From Anaerolineales bacterium (GTDB lineage: Bacteria; Chloroflexota; Anaerolineae; Anaerolineales; Villigracilaceae), in NCBI GenBank assembly GCA_022865905.1, contig JALHUM010000123.1, positions 1 through 36,537 of the forward strand: a stretch of DNA of 36,537 nucleotides, read 5' to 3'. Positions 7,503 through 15,436 of the stretch are shown here, one piece after another. Below the pieces are notes generated by a model. The model saw only the letters and a list, made by a program, of their open reading frames with translations, did no database searches and was not told the DNA's origin. The position numbers and the translations under genes were made by a program. Position 1 is the first letter of the stretch. Every line of letters starts with the position of its first letter.

Positions 7503-8876
7503 TTATGACTTCGCCACAACTTGCGGCAGTTCTTTCATGGCTTCCTTCACTGCTTCGGCAGGATAGGCGTAATCTTCCAACTGCCCGCGCAGGAAGGCCT
7601 GATACGCCCCCATGTCAAAGTGCCCATGACCCGACAGGTTGAACAGGATAACGCGCTTCTCGCCCTTGGCTTTGGCATCCAGAGCCTCGTCAATGGCGGC
7701 GCGAATGGCATGCGCTGATTCCGGTGCGGGAAGGATGCCCTCCGCCCGCGCAAAGGCTACCGCTGCCTCAAAGGTCGCCACCTGCGGCACGGCGATAGCA
7801 TCAATGTATCCGGCGTCGCAAAAGGCACTCAGGCTGGGAGCCATCCCATGGTAACGCAGACCGCCGGCATGGATGGACGGCGGCACGAAGGAGTGTCCAA
7901 GCGTATACATCTTGACGATAGGGGCCATCTTAGCCGTATCGCCAAAATCGAAGGCGTACACGCCTTTCGTCAGAGAGGGCGTGGCGGTCGGCTCGACGGC
8001 CACAAAACGTGTGTGCTTGCCCCCTTTCAGATTCTGACGCAGGAAGGGGTAGGCAAGCCCGGCATAATTCGATCCGCCGCCCACGCAGCCGATGACCACA
8101 TCCGGGTATTCCCCTGCCAGGTCCATCTGCTTGAGGGCTTCCTCGCCGATGACTGTCTGGTGCATCAGCACATGGTTCAGCACCGAGCCGAGGCTGTACT
8201 TCTTGGCTCCGCCGGAAGTCGCGGCGACTTCCACTGCCTCTGAGATGGCAATGCCCAGTGAACCGGGGCTTTCCGGATCTTTAGCTCGCAACGAGCGCCC
8301 GAACTGCGTCCGCTCCGTTGGGCTGGCGTAGACCTGCGCACCGTAGGTTTCCATCATGATGCGGCGGTAGGGTTTTTGGTCGTACGAGACACGCACCATG
8401 TACACTTCCAGGTCAAGGCCAAAGAAATTGCAGGCCAGCGCCAACGCTGAGCCCCATTGCCCCGCGCCGGTTTCGGTGGTCAGGGACTTGGTGCCGGCGG
8501 CTTTGTTGTAGAATGCCTGGGCGATGGCTGTATTCGGTTTGTGACTACCTGCCGGGGAGACGCTCTCGTTCTTGTAGTAAATATGAGCAGGCGTGCCCAG
8601 CGCCTGTTCCAGGCGGCGGGCGCGGTGTAACGGTGTGGGACGGTACAGCTTGTAGATTTCGCGCACCGGCTCAGGGATCTCGATGTAGCGCTCGGCGCTG
8701 ATTTCCTGCAGGATCAGTTCCATGGGGAAAAGCACCGAGAGGAAATCCGGTGTGACCGGCTCGAGGGTGGCCGGATGCAGCACTGGCGTGGGCGGAAGAG
8801 GACTGTCAGCCATCACGTTGTACCAGTATTTCGGCAGGTCGGTTTCGTTCAACAGAAAACGGGTTTGGTCAGACAT
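7503..8876 (-). CDS. trpB: Tryptophan synthase beta chain, TrpB2 type
   Basis: This 457-residue PLP enzyme condenses indole with serine (or phosphoserine in some TrpB2 proteins) to tryptophan in the cytosol. Visible motifs: AGSHKPNTA with the PLP lysine at K113, the phosphate-binding glycine loop GCVGGGSNYAGL, and TETGAGQWG, all typical of the longer TrpB2 branch rather than of TrpB1, which pairs with TrpA. The start at 8876 is chosen because AAGGAG lies six bases upstream; an open frame to 9002 has no such signal. No trpA is adjacent. Expression should be controlled by charged tRNA-Trp through the T-box leader upstream. Confidence 0.93.
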   Translation of the reverse strand: MSDQTRFLLNETDLPKYWYNVMADSPLPPTPVLHPATLEPVTPDFLSVLFPMELILQEISAERYIEIPEPVREIYKLYRPTPLHRARRLEQALGTPAHIYYKNESVSPAGSHKPNTAIAQAFYNKAAGTKSLTTETGAGQWGSALALACNFFGLDLEVYMVRVSYDQKPYRRIMMETYGAQVYASPTERTQFGRSLRAKDPESPGSLGIAISEAVEVAATSGGAKKYSLGSVLNHVLMHQTVIGEEALKQMDLAGEYPDVVIGCVGGGSNYAGLAYPFLRQNLKGGKHTRFVAVEPTATPSLTKGVYAFDFGDTAKMAPIVKMYTLGHSFVPPSIHAGGLRYHGMAPSLSAFCDAGYIDAIAVPQVATFEAAVAFARAEGILPAPESAHAIRAAIDEALDAKAKGEKRVILFNLSGHGHFDMGAYQAFLRGQLEDYAYPAEAVKEAMKELPQVVAKS

Positions 8877-8892
8877 GGGAGACTCCTTGGGG

Positions 8893-8929
8893 TGGTAGAT
8901 TGGTAGATTAGTAGTTTGGTAAATTGGTA
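8893..8929. repeat. Short tandem repeat of (A)TTGGTAGA-like units
   Basis: Between the T-box terminator and trpB2, the bases TGGTAGATTGGTAGATTAGT are followed by two more degenerate TTGGTAA units, giving four to five copies of a 7-9 base motif. Related GACCAA/GTCAA motifs recur inside the T-box leader. They lie in untranslated leader sequence. Confidence 0.5.
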
Positions 8930-8976
8930 ACGCGCGAACGTATAAACGTTCAAATGCACAAACGCCACTACACCCT

Positions 8977-9021
8977 TCAAGGCGGATGCAAGGAAATAGC
9001 AAATTCGATTTGCAGATTCAT
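8977..9021 (-). CDS. Possible 14-aa leader ORF
   Basis: ATG at 9021-9019 is preceded by GAGGAGG at good spacing and encodes MNLQIEFAISLHPP before TGA. It lies directly after the T-box terminator and about 100 bases before trpB2. It contains no tryptophan, so it is not a classical attenuator peptide. Translation would depend on T-box readthrough. It may be a chance ORF or the decayed start of an upstream gene. Confidence 0.3.
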   Translation of the reverse strand: MNLQIEFAISLHPP

Positions 9022-9033
9022 TTAGACCTCCTC

Positions 9034-9472
9034 AAAAAATATAAAGCGTTCATCCCAAAAGGGACGAACGCTTTCGCATCCGTGGTGCCACCCAACTTAG
9101 GCTGCTTCCTTAAAAAAAGGATCCCCGTGTGATGCAACGGGGATAGAAGCCAGCCTCACTCTTCCTTAGTCGGTTGGTCACCTGGCCTTGTGGTCAAATA
9201 ATCCTTAATGGACTATCCGACAACGTGACCAATTGACCAAGTAACTAATAAGCCCAGATAACGGTGGCAACTTCCGGCACAGGCTACTTGATTAGTCAAG
9301 CAATTGTGTGGTCGTGTCGTCTTGACTATCAGACTTAGAGACCATTAGACTAAATCGTTCGCCCTGCAACTCCGAGGTCCATTCAGCGCCATCGTGCGGA
9401 CAGGATCTCACCTTTTCCTGCTCTCTGGGCCGCCGTAACAGGGCTTACTCGTCCTCATCAACGTTTTTCTAT
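9034..9472 (-). ncRNA. T-box riboswitch, tryptophan-specific, upstream of trpB2
   Basis: On the minus strand the leader shows GATGAGGACGAGTA at its 5' end, AGAGAGC, GGTGAGA and then GAATGGACCTC, which places a UGG (Trp) specifier at 9381-9379. The T-box GGGTGGCACCA is at 9093-9083. Its variable base after UGG is C, matching the G73 discriminator of bacterial tRNA-Trp. A terminator stem (9074-9061 with 9056-9043, one G.U pair, loop UUUU) and an A/U tract at 9042-9034 complete the switch. Uncharged tRNA-Trp should favour the antiterminator and switch trpB2 on. The leader is long, about 430 nt, because the stretch between stem I and the T-box holds GACCAA-type repeats. Confidence 0.92.
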
Positions 9473-9478
9473 ATATCT

Positions 9479-9506
9479 ATTATATGCAAGAAGGCACGCT
9501 TGTCAA
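9479..9506 (-). promoter_or_regulatory. Strong sigma-70 promoter of the T-box leader
   Basis: Reading the minus strand, a perfect TTGACA (9506-9501) and a perfect TATAAT (9484-9479) are separated by 16 bases. Transcription would begin near 9472, at the 5' end of the T-box leader. Confidence 0.85.
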
Positions 9507-9547
9507 TAGCAGCTTTCCGGGATTTCATTTTCTCCCCTCCCCTGTTG

Positions 9548-9553
9548 TATAAT
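9548..9553 (+). promoter_or_regulatory. -10 box with leaderless start of the HAD gene
   Basis: TATAAT ends seven bases before the ATG at 9561, so transcription should begin at or next to the A of the start codon. No Shine-Dalgarno fits between them, suggesting a leaderless mRNA. No good -35 is visible. Confidence 0.5.
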
Positions 9554-9560
9554 AGGCCTG

Positions 9561-10031
9561 ATGATTGAGTTGAACATTCCCGGACGAGGCAATCTACACT
9601 TGCATCACCTCGTCACTGACGTGAACGGCACACTGGCCGTGGACGGGCAATTGCTGGACGGCCTGGTCAAGAAAATCGCCGCCTTGGGTGACCGCTTGGC
9701 CGTCCACCTGCTGACCGCTGACACGCACGGACGCCAGGCCATCATTGACGGGCAGCTCAACCTGAAAGCTGTTCGTATCCCACCAGGGAACGAGGCAGCC
9801 CAAAAAGCCGACTACGTCCGCCGCCTGGGCGCGGAGACGGTCGTCGCCATCGGGCAGGGCGCCAACGACGCCGGAATGCTCGAGGCGGCCGCCCTGGGCA
9901 TCTGCGTGATGTCCCAGGAGGGCGTCGCTGTCGAGACCCTGCTGGCCGCTGACCTGGTCACGCCGGATATCTTTGCGGCCCTCGAATTGCTGGATAAACC
10001 CCTACGGATCGTCGGGAGTTTACGCAAATGA
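9561..10031 (+). CDS. HAD-like protein (soluble P-type-ATPase-like, COG4087 style)
   Basis: The 156-residue protein carries DVNGTLAVDG at 20-29, the HAD motif I with nucleophile D20 but Asn at the usual second Asp position (N22), and AIGQGANDAGML at about 96-107, the acidic motif IV. There is no cap domain and no membrane segment, matching the small soluble proteins that resemble the catalytic core of P-type ATPases. The substrate is unknown; N22 may mean weak or no phosphatase activity. Its stop overlaps the next start in ATGA, so the two are translationally coupled. Confidence 0.75.
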   Translation: MIELNIPGRGNLHLHHLVTDVNGTLAVDGQLLDGLVKKIAALGDRLAVHLLTADTHGRQAIIDGQLNLKAVRIPPGNEAAQKADYVRRLGAETVVAIGQGANDAGMLEAAALGICVMSQEGVAVETLLAADLVTPDIFAALELLDKPLRIVGSLRK

Positions 10032-11245
10032 ACCTGACAGAAGAAAACCCCTTCCCGGAAGAACCCATCCGCCTGCCGCCCGCGCGGCTCAAGCGGAGGC
10101 GGTACCTCGTCTCGCCAGGCGATGACGAACGCGCCGCCCTGCTGGAAAACCTGGCGCGGCGTGCCTTCCCCACGTTCGAATTCTTCCTCTTCTCCCTGTT
10201 GTGCGGGGCTGTCTTGGGCGCGGGATACATCCTGGATTCGCAAAGCCTGCTCCTGCTCGGCGTCTTGATCGCGCCCCTGATGACACCCTGGGTTGGCCTG
10301 ACGCTGGCGAGCGTCACCGGCTCGGGGCGCTTCTTCCTGCAAACGCTCGGAGGGCTGCTCATTGGCGGTATCCTGGTCTTCGGCGGCGGATTGCTGGCCG
10401 GGCTGGCGGCGCGCATCTGGCTGCCGCTGCCGCTCTCTCTAGTGGATATCAATTCTCATCTGTGGTGGCCGAACATGGTCGTTTTGGCACTGGGCGCGGT
10501 GCTGCTGGTCGTTTCTTTCGTCCGCTCGGAGGATAAGCCCTTCCTGCCCAGCGTGATGCTGAGTTACGAGTTGTTTCTGCCGTTGAGCGCCGCCGCCTTC
10601 GGGCTGGGGAGCGGCCTGACGGACGCCTGGCCGAACGGCTTGCTGGTCTTTCTCGTCCACCTGACGCTGGCCACCTTCCTGGGTGTGATCGTCCTGGCCT
10701 TCCTGCGTTTCCGCCCGGCCACGTTCGCTGGTTACATCCTGGCGGTCCTTATTCTCTCGTTGACTTTGATCGTCGTCCTCGGTTTGGCCGGCATCGGGAC
10801 ATTCATCCCGGCTCAGTCGGCGACGCCCACTCCGTCGCAGACTCTCGCGCCTGAACCGACTCACTCGGTGACGCCCGCTCCTCTGCGCACATCAACCGTC
10901 ACCCTCACCCCTTCGCCGACCGGCCCGACCGCTACGCCGACGCTGCAAATCCCCGCCTCCGTCACGCCGACGCGCACCATCACGCCCCAACCGACGCCGG
11001 TCTACGCGCGCATCTACTCTGCCGAGGGCGGTGGCGCCAGTGTTCGTTCTGAACCAGGCACCGGCGTGTTCCTGAAATCGCTCATCAACGATTACCTGAT
11101 CGAGGTCCTGCCAGAGGTCAAGACTTATAACGGGGTCGTCTGGGTGCACATCCGCACGCCGGATGGCACCGAGGGATGGGTGAAGCAAATGGTGCTGGTA
11201 TTTGCCACCCCGGCGCCTTATTGGCCGCCATCCGCTACACCCTAA
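10028..11245 (+). CDS. DUF389 membrane protein with C-terminal SH3b domain
   Basis: Residues about 45-260 hold six or so hydrophobic segments in the DUF389 pattern, including LLLLGVLIAPLMTPWVGL, a signature stretch of the family. A Thr/Pro-rich linker at about 265-325 (TPTPSQT, TPSPTGPTATPT) follows, then a bacterial SH3-like domain: YSAEGGGASVRSEPGTG ... VVWVHIRTPDGTEGWV. The linker and SH3b should face outside the cytoplasm. The role of DUF389 proteins is not established, and the SH3b suggests a cell-envelope function. It overlaps the HAD gene by four bases. Confidence 0.8.
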   Translation: MNLTEENPFPEEPIRLPPARLKRRRYLVSPGDDERAALLENLARRAFPTFEFFLFSLLCGAVLGAGYILDSQSLLLLGVLIAPLMTPWVGLTLASVTGSGRFFLQTLGGLLIGGILVFGGGLLAGLAARIWLPLPLSLVDINSHLWWPNMVVLALGAVLLVVSFVRSEDKPFLPSVMLSYELFLPLSAAAFGLGSGLTDAWPNGLLVFLVHLTLATFLGVIVLAFLRFRPATFAGYILAVLILSLTLIVVLGLAGIGTFIPAQSATPTPSQTLAPEPTHSVTPAPLRTSTVTLTPSPTGPTATPTLQIPASVTPTRTITPQPTPVYARIYSAEGGGASVRSEPGTGVFLKSLINDYLIEVLPEVKTYNGVVWVHIRTPDGTEGWVKQMVLVFATPAPYWPPSATP

Positions 11246-11259
11246 AATAGAAAAGGATT

Positions 11260-11294
11260 TAGGTGGGGCGCACCTTGAAGGTGCGCCCCACCTA
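11260..11294. repeat. Perfect 17-bp palindrome
   Basis: TAGGTGGGGCGCACCTT at 11260-11276 and its exact reverse complement at 11278-11294 flank one base. No T-run follows, and the next gene starts 22 bases later, so it may be a transcript-processing or REP-like element more than a terminator. Confidence 0.6.
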
Positions 11295-11316
11295 ATGAAA
11301 AACAGGAGTTTTTTGC

Positions 11317-12777
11317 ATGCCCATCCACTTTGGCACTGACGGCTGGCGTGCCGTCATCTCGGATACTTTCACGTTCAACAACCTACGTCTGCTGACCCAG
11401 GCCATCGCCGATGCGGTGGCCTCCGAGTATTGGGACAAGAGCGGCAACGGCAAGAATAAGCCCGACCTGCACAAGATGGTGGTCGGCTTCGACACGCGTT
11501 TCCTCTCGGATCGCTACGCCGGGGAAGTGGCGCGCGTCCTGGCCGCCAACGGGTTCACGGTCTACCTGGCCCAGTCCGACGCGCCGACGCCCGCCATCTC
11601 GTACGCGGTGTGTAATCTCAATGCCATCGCGGGCGTGATGATCACCGCTTCGCACAACGCCCCTCGCTATAACGGCGTGAAGCTCAAGTCGGCTTACGGG
11701 GGATCGGCGCTGCCCGAACAGTGCCGCCGGGTGGAGGTCTACATCAACGATAACGAGGAGCGGGCCAGGGGTCCGAATCTGATGGATTTCGACCAGGCGC
11801 GCCAGGCCGGTTTGATCCAGCGTTTCAACCCGCTGACGGCTTACTTCGACCACGTCCGCAAGTTGATCAACTGTGACATCATCGCCGAGAATCCGCAGCG
11901 CTTCGTGGTGGACTCGATGTACGGCTCCGGGCGCGGCGTCATCAAGACCTTTTTACACGGCACTGGCTGCGAGATAAGCGAGATCCGCGGCGAAATGAAC
12001 CCCGGCTTCGGGGGGATGCACCCCGAACCAATTGCCCGTTACCTCAGCCCGCTGGCTGGCGCGGTCAGCACTGGCATGGGCGATTTTGGCCTGGCCACGG
12101 ACGGCGACGCCGACCGCATCGGTGCGATGGACGGGCGCGGGACCTTCGTTGACCCGCACAAGATCATGGCCCTCTCCCTGCGCTACCTGGTCGAAAAGCG
12201 CGGCTGGAGCGGCGCGGTGGTGCGCACCGTCTCGACCACGCGCATGATTGACCGCCTGTGCAAGCGTTACGGTTTGAAACTCTACGAGACGCCAGTCGGC
12301 TTCAACCACATCGACGATTACATGCTGACCGAGGACGTGCTGATCGGCGGCGAGGAATCGGGCGGCATTTCATTCAAGGGACACATTCCCGAAGGCGATG
12401 GACCGATCATGGGACTGCTGCTGGTCGAGATGATCGCCGCCGCGCATAAGCCGCTGCACAGCCTGGTCGAAGAGCTTCTGGCGGAAGTCGGCCCGGCATT
12501 CTACGAGCGCACCGACTTGCGCCTGAGCCACCCGCTCGCCAAGGCCGAGATGACTGAGTACCTGACCAGGCAAGCCCCGGCCGGGATCGGCGGCCAGAAG
12601 GTGGTCGAGGTTGGCAACATTGACGGGGTCAAATACATCCTGGACGACGATTCCTGGCTGCTCATCCGGCCTTCCGGGACGGAACCAGTCTTGCGCGTCT
12701 ACGCCGAAGGCCGCGACATGAAAATGGTCAAAGCTTTGCTGGGTTACGGTGAAAAAGTCGCCGCGAGCGTGACGTAA
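11317..12777 (+). CDS. Phosphoglucomutase/phosphomannomutase family enzyme
   Basis: This 486-residue alpha-D-phosphohexomutase interconverts hexose 1- and 6-phosphates in the cytosol. Motifs: MPIHFGTDGWRAVI at the N-terminus; ITASHNAPRYNG with phosphoserine S112 (TASHNA replaces the commoner TASHNP); ATDGDADRIG for the metal; GGEESGGISF for sugar binding; RPSGTEPVLRVYAE for phosphate. An AGGAG lies about ten bases upstream of the ATG. Which sugar (glucose, mannose or glucosamine) cannot be decided from motifs alone. Length is normal. Confidence 0.92.
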   Translation: MPIHFGTDGWRAVISDTFTFNNLRLLTQAIADAVASEYWDKSGNGKNKPDLHKMVVGFDTRFLSDRYAGEVARVLAANGFTVYLAQSDAPTPAISYAVCNLNAIAGVMITASHNAPRYNGVKLKSAYGGSALPEQCRRVEVYINDNEERARGPNLMDFDQARQAGLIQRFNPLTAYFDHVRKLINCDIIAENPQRFVVDSMYGSGRGVIKTFLHGTGCEISEIRGEMNPGFGGMHPEPIARYLSPLAGAVSTGMGDFGLATDGDADRIGAMDGRGTFVDPHKIMALSLRYLVEKRGWSGAVVRTVSTTRMIDRLCKRYGLKLYETPVGFNHIDDYMLTEDVLIGGEESGGISFKGHIPEGDGPIMGLLLVEMIAAAHKPLHSLVEELLAEVGPAFYERTDLRLSHPLAKAEMTEYLTRQAPAGIGGQKVVEVGNIDGVKYILDDDSWLLIRPSGTEPVLRVYAEGRDMKMVKALLGYGEKVAASVT

Positions 12778-12798
12778 TCAACCACAAATGAAAGGGAT

Positions 12799-12830
12799 AA
12801 ACACAGATTGGGATAAACCAATCTGTGTTT
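12799..12830. terminator. 13-bp hairpin after the phosphohexomutase
   Basis: AAACACAGATTGG (12799-12811) pairs perfectly with CCAATCTGTGTTT (12818-12830) around GATAAA. There is no long T-run, so termination would be weak or factor-assisted. A similar 'ATAAACACGGATAAACC' string occurs near 30650. Confidence 0.5.
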
Positions 12831-12847
12831 GTCTGTAGCAATAAATC

Positions 12848-13735
12848 ATGATAGCCAAAATCTCCTATCCCCTCGCCATCCTCGAGGCCTTCTTCGTCAA
12901 CATCATCTGAGCCTCCTCGTTCATCTTCGTCAAGCTGTTGCTTAAAGACCTCGGCCCGCTGACCATCGGCGGGCTGCGCTATTTCATCGGCTTCCTGGTG
13001 CTCCTCCCGTTCATGCTGCGCAAAGGCAGACTCGACGCCCTTCCGCGCCGGATGTGGCTGCGTCTCCTCCTGATTGGATTGAGCGCCTACACGATCGGCA
13101 ACGGCGCCATGTTCTGGTCGTTGAAGTATCTGCCCGCCACCACCGTTTCGTTTATGATGAGTATGATCACGCTGCTCGTACTCTTTGGCAGCATTCTCTG
13201 GCTGAAAGAAATCCCCACCCGTCTCCAGACCGTCGGCATCCTGGTCACGCTGGGTGGGACGGCCCTGTTTTTCTTAGTTGGTCTCAAGCCTGGCGAGCCG
13301 CTTGGGATGGCCATTCTCAGCATCGGGCTGATCAGCTTCACCCTCTTCGGCGTATTGGGACGTGAGGCGGCGCGCGGCCAGAAGGTGGATACCCTTTCCC
13401 TGACGGCCATTCCGCTGGCCCTCGGTGGCGGACTCTTGCTCCTGGTCGCCTTACCGCTCGAAGGCCTGCCGCACGCTTCGCCCGGGACCTGGGGCCTGGT
13501 GCTCTGGCTGGCAGCCGTCAACACCGCCCTGGGTTATATCCTGTATAACCACGCCCTGCAGGTGCTGACTGCCTTCGAGATGAACGTGATGCTCAACCTC
13601 TCCCCTCTCTGGACTGCGCTGATGGCCTGGTTCCTGCTGAGTGAACGGTTGTTACTTTGGCAGTGGATTGGCATGGTCATCGTCGTCGTTGGCGTGGCGT
13701 TGGTGCAGCGCAGGCAAGGCATTAAAAGCATGTAG
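12848..13735 (+). pseudogene. EamA/DMT-family transporter interrupted by one in-frame TGA
   Basis: The frame from ATG 12848 to TAG 13733-13735 gives 295 codon positions with one internal TGA at 12908-12910 (codon 21). The context NII[stop]ASSFIFVK matches the first helix of EamA transporters, where a tryptophan is usual (W(G/A)SSF), so TGG to TGA by one G to A change is likely. The rest has about ten hydrophobic segments in two EamA repeats (LGPLTIGGLRYFIGF; NVMLNLSPLWTALMAWFLL). Restart at TTG 12938 would remove most of helix 1. No ribosome-binding site precedes 12938. Substrate is unknown. Confidence 0.8.
12908..12910 (+). other. In-frame TGA in the EamA gene
   Basis: It replaces the conserved tryptophan of helix 1. 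Neighbouring genes such as those ending at 22709, 23807 and 26746 use TGA as their real stop, so the code is standard and this is a nonsense codon. Confidence 0.75.
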
Positions 13736-13759
13736 GGCGGGATTCGTGTCCCGCCCTAC
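13732..13759. terminator. Hairpin between convergent genes, overlapping the EamA stop codon
   Basis: GTAGGGCGGGA (13732-13742) and TCCCGCCCTAC (13749-13759) are perfect arms around TTCGTG. The EamA TAG lies in the left arm. The gene on the other strand ends 23 bases away, so it may serve both, although no clear T-run follows. It resembles dispersed GTAGGGCGGGA-type repeats. Confidence 0.55.
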
Positions 13760-13781
13760 CCTCTCTACACTCTTTCCTCTC

Positions 13782-14351
13782 CTAATTTGCGGGCTTGGCC
13801 CGTAAACGCCGCGCCAGAAGAATCACCATCACCAGCACCACCGCCAGGACGATCAATCCTGGAAGGCCGAACTCGTCCGCAAAGCCGGTTTTCGCCAGGG
13901 CGGTAGCTGTGACCATGGCGGTCGCCGTCTTATTGGCAATGGCTGTCTGGGTTGCCAGGAGAGCCATAGGATCCAGCGTCGAGGTCGCGGTCGAGGCGGC
14001 AGTCGCCAGGGCTACCACCGGCGTCGGGCTGAGCGTGGGCTTAGGGGTATTGGTGGCCGTGGCCAGTGGACTAGGGAGCGCGGTCGGCGACCAGACTGCT
14101 ACCTCAGCCGTCTGGGTCATCGCTTGAGCGACCTGCGCATTCTGTGCCTGGATGGTCGCCTCTTGTGCAACGGTGGCAGCCTTCTGCCGGGGCAGGATGA
14201 CCAGCGCATACACGGCCATGAAAGCAATGGTTAGGAATACGATTCCTGCCAGGATGCCTGCCGCAATGATGAAAGTGCGATTATTAGATTCCTCCTTCAA
14301 GGGAGGCGTAGAATCGCCACTCAGATTGAGATCGTCGCTTTGGTCTAACAT
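13782..14351 (-). CDS. Small bitopic protein with LAKTG sorting-type C-terminus
   Basis: The 189-residue protein has a cytoplasmic N-terminus, one helix at about 26-52, a long Ala/Thr/Pro-rich outer region (ATATNTPKPTLSPTP), and an end that reads LAKTGF, a second hydrophobic helix and RRLRAK. That tripartite end is the layout of sortase substrates. LAxTG is the form known for class E sortases, while LPxTG is the canonical one. No sortase gene is in the window. ATG 14351 has GAGGAGGA upstream. A -10 TATAAT lies at 14375-14370, so it can be transcribed apart from the operon behind it. Function unknown. Confidence 0.65.
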   Translation of the reverse strand: MLDQSDDLNLSGDSTPPLKEESNNRTFIIAAGILAGIVFLTIAFMAVYALVILPRQKAATVAQEATIQAQNAQVAQAMTQTAEVAVWSPTALPSPLATATNTPKPTLSPTPVVALATAASTATSTLDPMALLATQTAIANKTATAMVTATALAKTGFADEFGLPGLIVLAVVLVMVILLARRLRAKPAN

Positions 14352-14369
14352 CGCTTCCTCCTCGCTTGA

Positions 14370-14375
14370 ATTATA
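14370..14375 (-). promoter_or_regulatory. -10 box upstream of the LAKTG protein
   Basis: A perfect TATAAT on the minus strand directly follows the stop codon of the preceding gene and lies 18 bases before ATG 14351. No convincing -35 is visible. Confidence 0.4.
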
Positions 14376-15431
14376 TCACCCCAGCACTTCCAAGTTGGCC
14401 AGTGGAACGGTGATTTGTTCGCCGCCTTCCAGGCGCACCTCGCCAGCCGGCAGGCGCAAGCCATTGGGCATGGCCGTCAGGCCTGGCAACAGCGTCACCA
14501 GCGTGCCCACCCGGCCGGCATCAGGCGCCCGAACCAGCCGCACCTGCTGGCCTGAGGCAAAGGACTCCACGTGGCGCGGCTGCGGCGCTTCTTCAGAAAC
14601 GGGCAGGGGAATGATGATTTCAGGCCGCGCGCCAGTGTAGCAATTGTAAGGTTCTCCATTCGCCGTCACTTCGCGCTTGGAATTGGTGGTCAGGAGCCGG
14701 TAAGCAGCTGCGTTCATCGCCCGGCGGTCGAACCCGTCGAGCACCACCACCGGGTAGCTTATCTGCATGGCGAGCGGCAGCAGCGCCGACGAGATACTAC
14801 CCAGGATCAAGCCGCGCACCGGCAACTCGTTTGCCGCTCGCAAGGCCGCCGCGTCGCTACAGGTGCCGCACAACAGCACCGAGCCGCGCAGGCTGACATC
14901 TATCCGGTCGGCGGTTAACGGATCGCCGGGCGAAGAAAGCAAGGGGAGCATCAGCCCAACGTCCACGCGGCCGTTGCCCCATACACCCTCGATGAGGGCG
15001 CCGTTCATCGTGATCTCTGCGCCCCGTTCCGGGATAAGGCGGGTGACGACCCCGGGCAGCCCGGCGCGCAGCTCGTACGTTCCCTCGCCGACCTCCAGCA
15101 GGATCTGCCCGCTTCCCACTGCCACCACGCGCCCGCTGCGCGGCGAGCGTACGTTCTTTCGGAATAACCCGCCGCGCGCCGCAACGATCTGTCCCTCTTC
15201 GACGCGGTCGCCAGTCCGCACCTGCACCAGTGTGTCGGCGATCTCCTCCGAGACCCCCAGCCCGGCGACCACATCCAGCAAGATGTGTTCCTGCCCAAAA
15301 TTGGCTTCCGCGATCACGTCTACCGGCATGACCTTCTGATCCAGGCGGACCACCACCCGCCCCGGGATGGGCAGAAGCCGCTCGCGGCGGAGGGTGGTGA
15401 GGGGCAACACGTGGGCAACGGGTGCGAGCAT
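14376..15431 (-). CDS. Unassigned protein with barrel-sandwich (lipoyl/biotinyl-like) segment, MutL partner
   Basis: The start at 15431 is preferred over GTG/ATG codons further up because GGAGG lies eight to nine bases upstream, inside the 3' end of the MutL gene; the product has 351 residues. Residues about 75-105 read RVEEGQIVAARGGLFRKNVRSPRSGRVV, a barrel-sandwich-like hairpin similar to biotinyl/lipoyl domains but without a modifiable EAMK/ETxK lysine. The middle has SVLLCGTCSDAAALRAANEL and PVVVLDGF. The end has a KOW-like GRVGTLVTLLPG. No catalytic motif is evident. It lies five bases from MutL and probably works with it. Confidence 0.55.
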   Translation of the reverse strand: MLAPVAHVLPLTTLRRERLLPIPGRVVVRLDQKVMPVDVIAEANFGQEHILLDVVAGLGVSEEIADTLVQVRTGDRVEEGQIVAARGGLFRKNVRSPRSGRVVAVGSGQILLEVGEGTYELRAGLPGVVTRLIPERGAEITMNGALIEGVWGNGRVDVGLMLPLLSSPGDPLTADRIDVSLRGSVLLCGTCSDAAALRAANELPVRGLILGSISSALLPLAMQISYPVVVLDGFDRRAMNAAAYRLLTTNSKREVTANGEPYNCYTGARPEIIIPLPVSEEAPQPRHVESFASGQQVRLVRAPDAGRVGTLVTLLPGLTAMPNGLRLPAGEVRLEGGEQITVPLANLEVLG

Positions 15432-15436
15432 GGGGC

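Noticed and set aside
7322-7642. Small plus-strand ORF over the helicase end and terminator
   Set aside because: It spans the bidirectional terminator and runs antisense into trpB2, with no ribosome-binding site and no family-like sequence.
567-12910. Alternative genetic code (stop codon reassignment)
   Set aside because: All three stop codons appear as lone interruptions, while many genes in the same window end properly at each of them, for example TGA at 22709, 23807 and 26746. Reassignment of all is impossible.
11260-13759. Palindromes as insertion-sequence ends
   Set aside because: No transposase, terminal direct repeats or broken gene lies between them; they read as separate dispersed hairpins.
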